This document shows positions 52,963 to 61,600 of a DNA stretch of 64,000 nt, one piece after another. Position numbers and translations under genes: made by a program. The DNA comes from Paenibacillus sp. 1781tsa1. Its GTDB lineage: Bacteria; Bacillota; Bacilli; Paenibacillales; Paenibacillaceae. Numbering within the stretch: position 1 is the stretch's first letter; every line of letters starts with the position of its first letter. The notes beneath the pieces are model-generated. The model was not told where the DNA came from, searched no databases, and was given only the letters and a program-made list of their open reading frames with translations. The stretch lies in contig NZ_JAMYWY010000001.1 of the NCBI RefSeq assembly GCF_024159265.1, forward strand, positions 6,882,001 through 6,946,000, in the 5' to 3' direction.

Positions 52963-54588
52963 TCAATTCAGTAACTCCACACAATCGTAGACCCATCCTG
53001 CACTTAACCAGTTCCCCAGATCACTGGAACCACTGATCGGTGTAATGGTGATAGTATTGGAACCATTCACGAAGTAAGATGCCGGGACATTCCAGCTAAA
53101 CGTTGTGTTGTTGCCACGATAGGTACCAATCGTGAAGCTACGAGAATTGGGCTGTGAGGAAGCGGCAGGGTTGGTTAAAGCATGTCCATTAACCGTTACA
53201 CTAGGTCTGCCATTATTGTATGCTGCGGTAATCCCGATGTTGAGCATATGGGAAGATGCCGCTTGGGATGCATTCAAGTTAAACGTTATTGTAGTTGGTG
53301 AATTCTGACCACGGAATTGGATTGCCGGGAATCGATTGGTCGTGCTGCCCGTAGCATAGGTGACAGGCCCCCAGCTTGGATTACGACTATCGGACGGGTG
53401 ACGGATCGGAATGGTCTGCCCATTCAGAAACTCCCGTGGTGTACCATCCCAGTTACCGATTCGCCAGATGTTGGAGGCTTGACTCGGATCATTGTTGATC
53501 GTACGTGTATTCAGAGTCGTCGTTTGGCCTGCCGTGACATTAACCGTTTCCGTATATACCGCCAGTTCCCCCTTATAGGCTGTCATGGTGTATGTCCCTG
53601 GGATCATGCTATATTTGGCGGCTGCCCCACTTGAAGAGGTACCCACCCAATACTGAGCACTGCTATTGGCGAACCCAATCGTGTACGCGTACCCCGTATC
53701 CATCCCGGAGAGACCATTAAGCACCACATTCCCCCGACTGGATACCCAACCCTGCAAGTTCAGACCAGACATCCAGCTGAAATCGGGTACATTTGGCGTA
53801 CCACCTGTGGTGAAGATCAGAGCGTACGGCCCATGCAGACCCAGGCGCCAATTTTCCGTCTGTGCATGGCCCGAGTTCATATAATTATAGACTTCCGTCT
53901 CTGTTCCACTTTGGAACTGGATGTCACGGAAGAATGGGCCGCCAGAGCTTTTTTCCCGATTGCCGTAGGCCATAAATACACCGACGCCATTCCCGGTCAC
54001 CCCACGAACGGATAAGTCTTTGGCCTGATCATTACCATAATATTTGGAGGCCGACTGTCCATTGGCAAACCCGAACACATCCTGACTTTCAATTGCTCCA
54101 GTGTTACCCCGGTTGTTAGAATTCGCCGGAACACCTGTCAACACACTACCATTACCGCGGAAAATGTACCGTAACTCTCCAATTGAAGGTTGAGCCGTGA
54201 TATGCGTTGCCATGTATATGATGTTCTCGCCACCCCGCGAAGCATAATAGTGAGTCAATGTGTTGGTGGAAACGGTAATTAGCACCGTTGAACCCGAAGG
54301 TGACTTATTCCACGTTACATTTGCAGAAGATCCCAACCCCGAGCCAATATGTGAGCCCCTATTGCTATTCAGCTCAGTTCCATTCATCTTGGCAGAGATA
54401 ATATCACCATTCGTTTTGTTCACTACATAGACTAATCCCGAACCGGTGTTCACTTCAATTCTGGAGCCGTTGTCTGTGACCTGGATGGTGGCTGCGTGTC
54501 CGGTAGATGCAGGGTATACGGCAGCTGTTGCGACCATAACGACAATTAAAAACAAACCAAGCGCCTTTCTCACTATACTTTTAGTCAT
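52963..54588 (-). CDS. Secreted rhamnogalacturonate lyase (PL4)
   Basis: A 541-residue secreted polysaccharide lyase. The signal peptide ends near GHAA (residue 33). The PL4 catalytic domain (about 35-285) opens with RIEVNTGSGLVYVVNKTNGDI and contains the NWRLGLHGPYALIF segment. A fibronectin-like module follows (about 286-370, MIPGTYTMTAYKGELAVYTE), then a carbohydrate-binding module (about 375-540, IWRIGNWDGTPREFLNG, ending SAGWVYDCVEL). It cuts the rhamnogalacturonan I backbone of pectin by beta-elimination. AAGGAGGAG precedes the ATG. A cre-like site overlaps the promoter. Confidence 0.93.
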   Translation of the reverse strand: MTKSIVRKALGLFLIVVMVATAAVYPASTGHAATIQVTDNGSRIEVNTGSGLVYVVNKTNGDIISAKMNGTELNSNRGSHIGSGLGSSANVTWNKSPSGSTVLITVSTNTLTHYYASRGGENIIYMATHITAQPSIGELRYIFRGNGSVLTGVPANSNNRGNTGAIESQDVFGFANGQSASKYYGNDQAKDLSVRGVTGNGVGVFMAYGNREKSSGGPFFRDIQFQSGTETEVYNYMNSGHAQTENWRLGLHGPYALIFTTGGTPNVPDFSWMSGLNLQGWVSSRGNVVLNGLSGMDTGYAYTIGFANSSAQYWVGTSSSGAAAKYSMIPGTYTMTAYKGELAVYTETVNVTAGQTTTLNTRTINNDPSQASNIWRIGNWDGTPREFLNGQTIPIRHPSDSRNPSWGPVTYATGSTTNRFPAIQFRGQNSPTTITFNLNASQAASSHMLNIGITAAYNNGRPSVTVNGHALTNPAASSQPNSRSFTIGTYRGNNTTFSWNVPASYFVNGSNTITITPISGSSDLGNWLSAGWVYDCVELLN

Positions 54589-54616
54589 GAGTAAACTCCT
54601 CCTTGGAAATCATTTA

Positions 54617-54635
54617 ATAAAGCGCTTACATTATA
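54617..54635 (-). promoter_or_regulatory. -10 and cre-like site of PL4 gene
   Basis: On the minus strand TATAAT (54635-54630) runs straight into TGTAAGCGCTTTAT (54630-54617), matching 12 of 14 CcpA consensus positions. The layout is nearly identical to the glycerate operon. Confidence 0.6.
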
Positions 54636-54751
54636 ATGTATAAAAACCTACCCTTCCGTCTCATAACTTACAATTCCAATAAAATAATACCATTATATTA
54701 CATATATTTGCAATGAAAACGGCTCGTATATCCGATAGAAAATTCTAAAAG

Positions 54752-54778
54752 CAAAAAAAGCGCAACTTCAAAAGCTGC
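54752..54778 (-). terminator. Terminator-like hairpin after AraC remnant
   Basis: On the minus strand GCAGCTT-TTG-AAGTTGC followed by a T run (54759-54753). Confidence 0.6.
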
Positions 54779-54806
54779 ACCCGCAGATACCAAGCTAGAG
54801 ACATTA

Positions 54807-55046
54807 TCATCTCTTCCGAATGGGTATCCATATCTCTCTTCTATATTGCTCAACGGTACCATCCTTGTGCTCATTCCATAGCATTTTCCGGACCCTCACT
54901 CAGCTCATAGTCCGATGAAGGCCTGATACATGCATGCTTTGAAAAGTCCTGGCCAAGGAATCCGGCGAGACATACCCATATTTCAGTGCAACGTCAATGA
55001 CTTTGCTGTCATTCCGGCTCAGCTCCATCGCCGCCAGCGTATCCAT
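54807..55046 (-). pseudogene. AraC-family (GyrI-like effector) regulator remnant
   Basis: Eighty codons in one frame read [20 protein letters not shown], continue [19 protein letters not shown], reach an in-frame TGA at codon 49, then resume as KMLWNEHKDGT and end EIWIPIRKR before TGA. The first part is the second helix-turn-helix of an AraC domain; the ending is the C-terminal strand of a GyrI-like effector domain. The first helix-turn-helix and most of the effector domain are missing, so the gene suffered at least two losses. A GGGAGGGG site still precedes the ATG at 55046. Confidence 0.7.
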
Positions 55047-55321
55047 GTCATCCCCTCCCTCGTTAGTTTAAGGATAGCAAAGCCGTTCCCATCGCATCCG
55101 ACATTTCCTGCACCATTCTGCAGGTAGCTCTTCTCTTGCAAAAATCTCGCTTGTTCATACAGAAGGTTTTGGTTGATTTACTTCAACATGCAGAAGTCTG
55201 GTTTTCGTTACCCTTTCCGCATTCTCCAATGAAGAAGACAATGGAGCAGACAGGTACATTGACGGTTTTTTGTGCGTATTCTCCATTTTGCAGATATGCC
55301 GTTCCTCTTATATGCCGTTCA

Positions 55322-55330
55322 CATATTTTA
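55322..55330 (+). promoter_or_regulatory. SigK-like -10 before CgeD-like gene
   Basis: CATATTTTA matches the CATANNNTA -10 of sporulation sigma-K. Two ATATGCCGTTC copies lie just upstream. Weak evidence alone, but B. subtilis cgeD is sigma-K-dependent. Confidence 0.35.
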
Positions 55331-55374
55331 AAGAGAGATAGTTTTGACCATAACGGATAAGGGGAGCGGTTAAA

Positions 55375-56106
55375 ATGGGAGCCAGGCCAAAAAGATCTAT
55401 CAAAAAGCAGGGAGTTTCTATTATTGCCTGCACGAAGCGCCAAAGCTATATAAAAAACCTGTTTAATAACTACAGCCGACAGAACCACGCCAAGAAAGAA
55501 CTTATCATCATTGTTAACAATGATAACATCTCCCTTACTCCTTATCTAAGCTTAGCCAAAAAACTTCCAAACGTACACGTTTATCGTCTTCCGGAACGTA
55601 CCTCCCTCGGCGCTTGTCTAAATTACGCTATTAAGAAAACGAAATACAACTATATTGCCAAGTTTGATGATGATGATTATTACGCTCCCTACTATTTGAC
55701 GGAAAGCGTGCAGACCTTTCAAAGAACCAATGCCGATGTCATTGGCAAGCGGGCACATTACATGTATTTACGCGGATCAAAGACGTTTATCCTTCGTTTT
55801 CCACATGATGAACATCGACCTGTGACCCTAATCCCCGGCGCAACGCTTGTCTTTAAACGCAAGGTAGTAAACAAAGTTCAGTTCCCGAATCGAAGCGTCG
55901 GTGAGGATGATCTTTTTTGCATTAGAAGTAAACGAAACGGATACAACGTTTATTCTGCTGGGAAAAGTAATTTTGTCGCGATACGCCGGAGAAACTCATC
56001 CAACCATACATGGATCATTAGCGACAAAGAACTAATCTCTCAAAGCCGAAAAATACCTTCTGTTACGAATTACAAGAAATATGTGCAGAAGAAACCAAAA
56101 GGCTGA
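55375..56106 (+). CDS. CgeD-like family 2 glycosyltransferase
   Basis: A 243-residue GT-A glycosyltransferase with a short N-terminal basic tail. The nucleotide-sugar fold is clear: VSIIACTKRQSYIKNLFNNY, then the metal-binding FDDDDYYAPYYL, GATLVFKRKVV, and the catalytic-base region SVGEDDLF. It closely recalls the glycosyltransferase half of spore-maturation protein CgeD, which decorates the outer spore surface, but lacks its C-terminal extension. No membrane segment is visible. GGGGAGCGG precedes the ATG, and the partner cge genes are absent. Confidence 0.85.
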   Translation: MGARPKRSIKKQGVSIIACTKRQSYIKNLFNNYSRQNHAKKELIIIVNNDNISLTPYLSLAKKLPNVHVYRLPERTSLGACLNYAIKKTKYNYIAKFDDDDYYAPYYLTESVQTFQRTNADVIGKRAHYMYLRGSKTFILRFPHDEHRPVTLIPGATLVFKRKVVNKVQFPNRSVGEDDLFCIRSKRNGYNVYSAGKSNFVAIRRRNSSNHTWIISDKELISQSRKIPSVTNYKKYVQKKPKG

Positions 56107-56131
56107 CCCCGTTAACAACCAATTAAATCTC

Positions 56132-56160
56132 AAAAAGAGCAGCATTCCGCTGCTCTTCTC
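56132..56160. terminator. Bidirectional terminator
   Basis: AAGAGCAGC-ATTCC-GCTGCTCTT with A and T tracts on both sides. Confidence 0.88.
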
Positions 56161-56192
56161 TGTTCTTACCCGATAGTCATATGTGCTTGGAC

Positions 56193-58340
56193 TCAAGCCA
56201 GATATTCCGCCATGATCTTTTCAATATCATACGGCGTAACGCCTTCATCAACCGCATAGATGGTATCGGCCTGATCCTTCGTATCCACCAGCTTACCTCT
56301 CGCCTTGGCGTGCAGCATGAACAAGTCATACAGGTCGGGTTTGCGTAATGTGGTCATCGCCTTCCCCATCAGCACGATACCTTTCTGATTCCCCTCTACA
56401 TTATTGTAGTAATCAGGATATCTGGTCAGCGCCAGATCCGTCCAGATGATTGTTCGCTCGACCAGATCGAGAATAACAGGAATGGCTAACTGGGTGTCGG
56501 CAGTGATATCGATTTTGTTCTGGACGGTGGCTGGTTCATAGATTTCGCCCGAGCCCGGCTTCTTGCGCATCATCCAGCCTGCAAAACATTCCGGCAAATT
56601 ACAGTATGGATGGCTGGTGAAGGAATGCAATGTCGTCACCACATAACGTCCGCCATAATCCACGATTGAAGGCATATGCAGATCAATGAATTCACTTGCA
56701 CCATGTGGTGCAGTCACAATATCCCCGCTATGGGTCGCTTTGTATTTGACAGATCGCAGATTGGTATAGGAGATATGTTCCACGTAATTCCAATTCTCGT
56801 CATACATGACCGCCGACAAGTCAATATCCACACGCCCCGTAGGTGTGCCGTCTACTTCGCCCTCTTTCCACCAGCTGAAGAAACGTATCGTGTCACCTTC
56901 ACCCATCGGGATGCGGCTTCCACGCACAATGGTTCGCAGAGCTTTGCTCGCGGATCGTTGTGAAAAAGGAACCAGATAGTGCTGGAGACGTTCATCAATA
57001 TACGTCTTCCCGAGTGCTGGAAAGTCAGCAAACCGTGTAATCAAGGCCTGCTCGCACAATTGCACCACTTCCTGGCAGACCGCCTCGTCAAGCTCCGGCA
57101 GCTCATTCGGGATACCAAAAGCCTTCGCCACATTTCCTTTCGGAAAAAAGACCCGCAAATCCGAGGTTTCATTCCGCTGTGCAAAATGCTGTCTCACCTG
57201 TAACAACACCGGCGTGGATACCTGTGCAGCCACTTCACCAAAGGCCAACAGTACATACGCTTCATCTTGAGTCATCCGCAGCACGTGATCCAGTTTTCTC
57301 GCGAATTCACCTGGACGCTGTGATAACAGATCGATTAAACTCCATACATTCCGATATTGGAAGGCAAGCTCCACACTTCCGTTGAAGGTCGAATACGGCT
57401 TATTATTACGCAAAATATCAAAGGCTTCTTCGCATCGTGGATACCGAAGCTTATATTCCGACGGATGCAGAATTTCGCCAAGGCGAATCCAGCGATCCTT
57501 ATATCGCAGCATATCTTCCGTGATGGAGCTACATTGCTCCAGTAATCCGAGTAAAAGTCGTCTCTCACGCCGTTTGAATTTCCGGAAGGGAGACGCATCA
57601 GCGAGGCTGACATCCCCATCCGACCAGGCAACAGCCAGACGCAAGACATCACTTGCCGTTTTGAAATACGGACCAATCCGGTCGATATTCGCCTTTTCAT
57701 GCTTCAGCAGCGAGGAGACCACGAAGCCTACATTTTCTTTGAACGGAATCTCGGCGGGTAGAATCGCATCCACTTCTTCTGGGTCTGCATGCTTCAACAC
57801 GGTATCGATATCTTTCTTGTCCGTATCAGAGATGGAGCCTTTCGCTTCAATGATCTGGCGAATGAGCGTCTGGAATGCTTGTTTGTTTCCCAAACCAATG
57901 AGTTTTAAGTCCGTCTTCTCCAGCAAAGGCATTCTCTCCACAGATGGTTGATCCGTATAGACCACATTCAGGTTGGTCAGATAATGAATCATTGCGTTAA
58001 GGTATAACTCCTCTTCATCCGCTTGCATCACCTGCATCGGGAATCCTGCATACATCGGTGTGTACTTCACATGTGCGCCGACCATGACTCTCAGATCAGC
58101 CACAAGTTGAATATATACGGTTTCAAACTGTTCCATGGACAGCTGCCGCATCGCCCGCATTAGCTCATCCGAGAAAGTGTATCCGAGTGATTCAATATTC
58201 TTGAGGGCAGTCGCCAGGTGTGTCTTCGGCAACTGTTGCTTCCCTTCGTTGGGTTCAATGATGAGTTTGTTCGCTCTGCGCAAATAGATCGTATTGTTCA
58301 TGATAAAAGAGTCCAGGAAAGCCACATCCCTATATAACAT
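56193..58340 (-). CDS. TerD-domain protein, MXAN_6230/SCO0854-like
   Basis: A 715-residue cytoplasmic protein. The first 490 residues are mostly helical, without a recognised motif (FKRRERRLLLGLLEQCSS, FDILRNNKPYSTFNGSVELAFQYRNVW). The last 225 form a TerD-like calcium-binding-type domain: IRFFSWWKEGEVDGTPTGRVDIDLSAV, ISYTNLRSVKYKATHSGDI, GASEFIDLHMPSIVDYGGRYVV. This matches the MXAN_6230/SCO0854 family as I recall it, but no RING-like metal site is visible at the N-terminus. No good ribosome site exists for the ATG at 58340 or the next at 58301. Function is unknown; TerD proteins link to tellurite, phage and stress resistance. Confidence 0.72.
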   Translation of the reverse strand: MLYRDVAFLDSFIMNNTIYLRRANKLIIEPNEGKQQLPKTHLATALKNIESLGYTFSDELMRAMRQLSMEQFETVYIQLVADLRVMVGAHVKYTPMYAGFPMQVMQADEEELYLNAMIHYLTNLNVVYTDQPSVERMPLLEKTDLKLIGLGNKQAFQTLIRQIIEAKGSISDTDKKDIDTVLKHADPEEVDAILPAEIPFKENVGFVVSSLLKHEKANIDRIGPYFKTASDVLRLAVAWSDGDVSLADASPFRKFKRRERRLLLGLLEQCSSITEDMLRYKDRWIRLGEILHPSEYKLRYPRCEEAFDILRNNKPYSTFNGSVELAFQYRNVWSLIDLLSQRPGEFARKLDHVLRMTQDEAYVLLAFGEVAAQVSTPVLLQVRQHFAQRNETSDLRVFFPKGNVAKAFGIPNELPELDEAVCQEVVQLCEQALITRFADFPALGKTYIDERLQHYLVPFSQRSASKALRTIVRGSRIPMGEGDTIRFFSWWKEGEVDGTPTGRVDIDLSAVMYDENWNYVEHISYTNLRSVKYKATHSGDIVTAPHGASEFIDLHMPSIVDYGGRYVVTTLHSFTSHPYCNLPECFAGWMMRKKPGSGEIYEPATVQNKIDITADTQLAIPVILDLVERTIIWTDLALTRYPDYYNNVEGNQKGIVLMGKAMTTLRKPDLYDLFMLHAKARGKLVDTKDQADTIYAVDEGVTPYDIEKIMAEYLA

Positions 58341-58585
58341 GAAAGGTTAGGGTTAGAAGGAAGGGAATATGATAGCCTGGACGCCTCCTCTCTGATAATG
58401 AGATCTTCAGGAGAGCTGCGACCCTATGATCTCCAATGATTGTAGAAGGAAGGATCGCAATAGCCTGAAGGCCAGCGGTTCAAAATTTGTCACCCGAACC
58501 TCTGGTGAACCCATCATCTCAGATTCCACGATCTTCCAACAGGGCAAAAGTATTACGACATGAAATGCATAAGGTTAATGAAATA
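58341..58585. other. Intergenic region, no gene recognised
   Basis: Only a weak 34-codon minus-strand ORF with no family resemblance is present. Two GATAGCCTG/AATAGCCTG copies and a GGTTCACC/GGTG-GAACC hairpin (around 58480-58515) are visible, but no known RNA family was recognised. Confidence 0.3.
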
Positions 58586-58634
58586 GGGAAAAGCCTTTGC
58601 CGACCCCCAATGTCAGCAAAGGCTTTTCGTTTTA
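58586..58634 (-). terminator. Terminator of SLH surface protein gene
   Basis: AAAAGCCTTTGC (58589-58600) pairs with GCAAAGGCTTTT (58616-58627). Confidence 0.88.
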
Positions 58635-58642
58635 GATTGCGT

Positions 58643-61600
58643 TTATTGATCAATCAAGTTGGTTACTTTCAACATTCTTGCAATCAATGCAGTGACCTCA
58701 GCACGGGTCATTGTGGTCTTCGGACTCAGAATCTCTGGCCCGTTACCTTGGATGATTCCAGCGGCAATCAACTGGGCTACATCTTCTTTCGCCCAATTCG
58801 ATACATTGGCTGCATCACTGTAACGTTCGAGTTCAGCATTCACCTGATCCGGGCTGATTGAAGCTTCCGGTTCAATCAGACGGTAGGCACGAGCAACCAT
58901 AGCAAATCCTTGCTCACGTGTGATTTCCTGATTACCGTAGAAGTTTCCATTATCGTAACCGCGAACGATACCGAATTCATTCGCAAGGGCTACCGCATTG
59001 CGGAACCATGCCGAATTGTTAACGTCAGGGAATAGATTCTGTGGTGCATCCTGACGCATTAAGCCCAGTCCAAGTACTACAATCTCGGCAAACTCAGAAC
59101 GAGTAACCTGACGGTTCGGGGAGAACGTGTTATCTCCGTTACCTTTCAGATCTAATCTCGCAGCGATGTTGTTCACATCAATTTTGCCCCAATGGGATCT
59201 GGCATCTTCAAAATCCTGCGGATTCCAGATGACCGAGTAACTTCCGCTGCTGCGCAAGTCATTAATAAGCGCGTAGTAACGGCTATCGACTTTAGTAACA
59301 ACCGTTGGTACATGGAAGATGCTACCGTCCGGGTTGATGATCACGCCTGTTGTAATCCGGTTCGGATCGATCCCTTCCGGCAGTGCAATATATTTCGGTG
59401 CATAGCCGTTCAGTAGCCCGGAACGAACCGTTTGTCCATCTTTTGAGAAGGTGAGATCCAGATCAACCGGTGTGACAAGTAGCTCGTATCCTTGGGATGC
59501 GGCTCTCGTTTCGGCGCTGTCAATCAACGTATCCGATGAACGTGCGATATCGATATGGACATCAATATCATTCAATGCTGCATTACCAAGCTGTCCAGAT
59601 ACACCATTCAAGTCCATTTTACCGCCAGGTACCGGATAGATTGCCAGCGGATTGCTGATGTTTAGTTTGGAACCTTGATCTACTAATTGTTTCAGTGTTT
59701 CAAGGGTTAATCCGTCCACCTTCATATCCCCATCATTCGGCGAATGAATGGCGAATTGCTGACCTGTGCCTTGTGACATGGCATCTTTCAGCTTGGCTGG
59801 ATCAACTTGAACCAATGTTTCTTTGTTGTCAGATGGTTTGGATGTAGCAAATGGTTGATGACTGCCATCCCGGGTTGTTTCCAGATTATCCTTCACGGGT
59901 GCCGGAGTTGGCGTTGGTACTGGCGCAGGTGCAGGAGTGCTTCCACCGTTACCTCCTCCCGTATTTCCACCGCCGCCATTGTTGCCTCCACTGTTGTTAC
60001 CATTGTCACCGGATGCTCTAGTCACGTTGATTTTATACTCCGTAACATTTCCAAGTGAATCCGTTACTCTAACAACGATCTTATTTCCACCAACTTGGAG
60101 CGGTAGATTCTCACTTACAGTACCACTTGAAACCTCGTTCCATTCTCCATCTCCAACCGCTATTTCAATCTTCGCAAGTGGATCAAGTGCCGTTGGCGTG
60201 AGCTGGAATTGATATACGCTATTCGGCACAGAGATGGTGTACGTGTCTTTAGCCGGATCAAAAGCCGGTGACAAGCTTCCTGTGGATGGGATCAACGTTT
60301 GCAGCGTTGATGTGTCATTACCAATCACTTTGGTAAGGCCCGTTCTCGCATCAGTTAGATCTTGAAGCGCCTGATCTACCTGTGCTTGGGTTGCCGTTGG
60401 ATCATTCAACACTCGCTCTGCTTCGTTCATCGCATTATCGAGTGCTACCCAGCTGCCTGGTGTATATTCCGCTTCAGTTAGATTTTCAGCCTTGATTCTA
60501 TCATATTCGCTTTTTAGCGCTGACGTGTCGATGCCAGTACCAGGATTCTTGGTAAGACCCTCCTGGGCATCTACCAAATCCTGATACGCTTTTTCCACTT
60601 GTTCCGATGTTGCATTCTCGTCATCGAACACGGATTGAGCAACTTCTAACGCCGTTTGCAGCGTTTGCCATGTTTCTGGCGTGTACTCCTCTGTGTCCAG
60701 TTCGCCTGTTTCGATCTTACCGTTAATCTCATCGATTTTGGCTTTCAACTTCGCCTTGTCAATAATAACAACATAACTTTTCCCATTCGATGCTTCTGAG
60801 TCTGCATATGCTGGATTGTTCGTCTTCGCTGTAACTGTCACCGTGTAGGCGCCAGCCTTCAGCGGAGGTTCCAATTGCGACAGGTTAAGTACCGTTCCAG
60901 GCACCTCCACTGTACGCTTCGTACCATTTTCCATTTCGATCGTTACTTCATATTTATCTGCATGCTCAACTGCTTCCCATGTCAACTCATCATCGATGAC
61001 TGTGATGACTGGCGCCGACAAAGGAGTGGCAGCAGTTGCAATGGTAAAGTACGAATCCGGACCAAAATTCGAAGTATTAAGAGTTACTTGGCCGTTCTGA
61101 ATTAAATGTAACGAGTTTGGATTACCAAATTGAGCATCATCGCTGATCACAAGATACTGAGGCAACACCGGGCTACCTCCCGTTACGTCTACCTGAAGTG
61201 TAATCTGTGATTCAGTCCAGTTTGCTTTCTGTACTTTGTAGATACGCTCCATCCCAAGCAGTTTTTTCTCATCTTTTGTGATCGGTGTTTTGAATTCAGT
61301 ACTTGCTCCATTGTCACCAAACATAAAGAAAGAAGAATCGTTTGAAATATTATTTTGATTCGCAGAATTGGTATCCTCGATACGGTTGCCCAATGCAATC
61401 GTTAACATGGACCCCAATTCCTGCGCCTTGGCTTGTTTCTGCAGCAAGCCGCTCTGATCATCTCGCCCGATGCTTGTAATTCGATGGGTATAGGCTGCGT
61501 TCACATTTGAATCCCAGATCGTAGCCATGTTTGAATCGACATATGAATTCGCTGTCGTCTGATCCAGCGTATACCCGTATTTGATCGCCAGATATGTGCT

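Noticed and set aside
55183-55488. 101-codon minus-strand ORF before the CgeD-like gene
   Set aside because: Antisense to the start of the glycosyltransferase, no ribosome site and no family signal.
58411-58530. 34-codon minus-strand ORF in the gap before the TerD gene
   Set aside because: Possible start but no recognisable sequence or conserved motif; left as intergenic.
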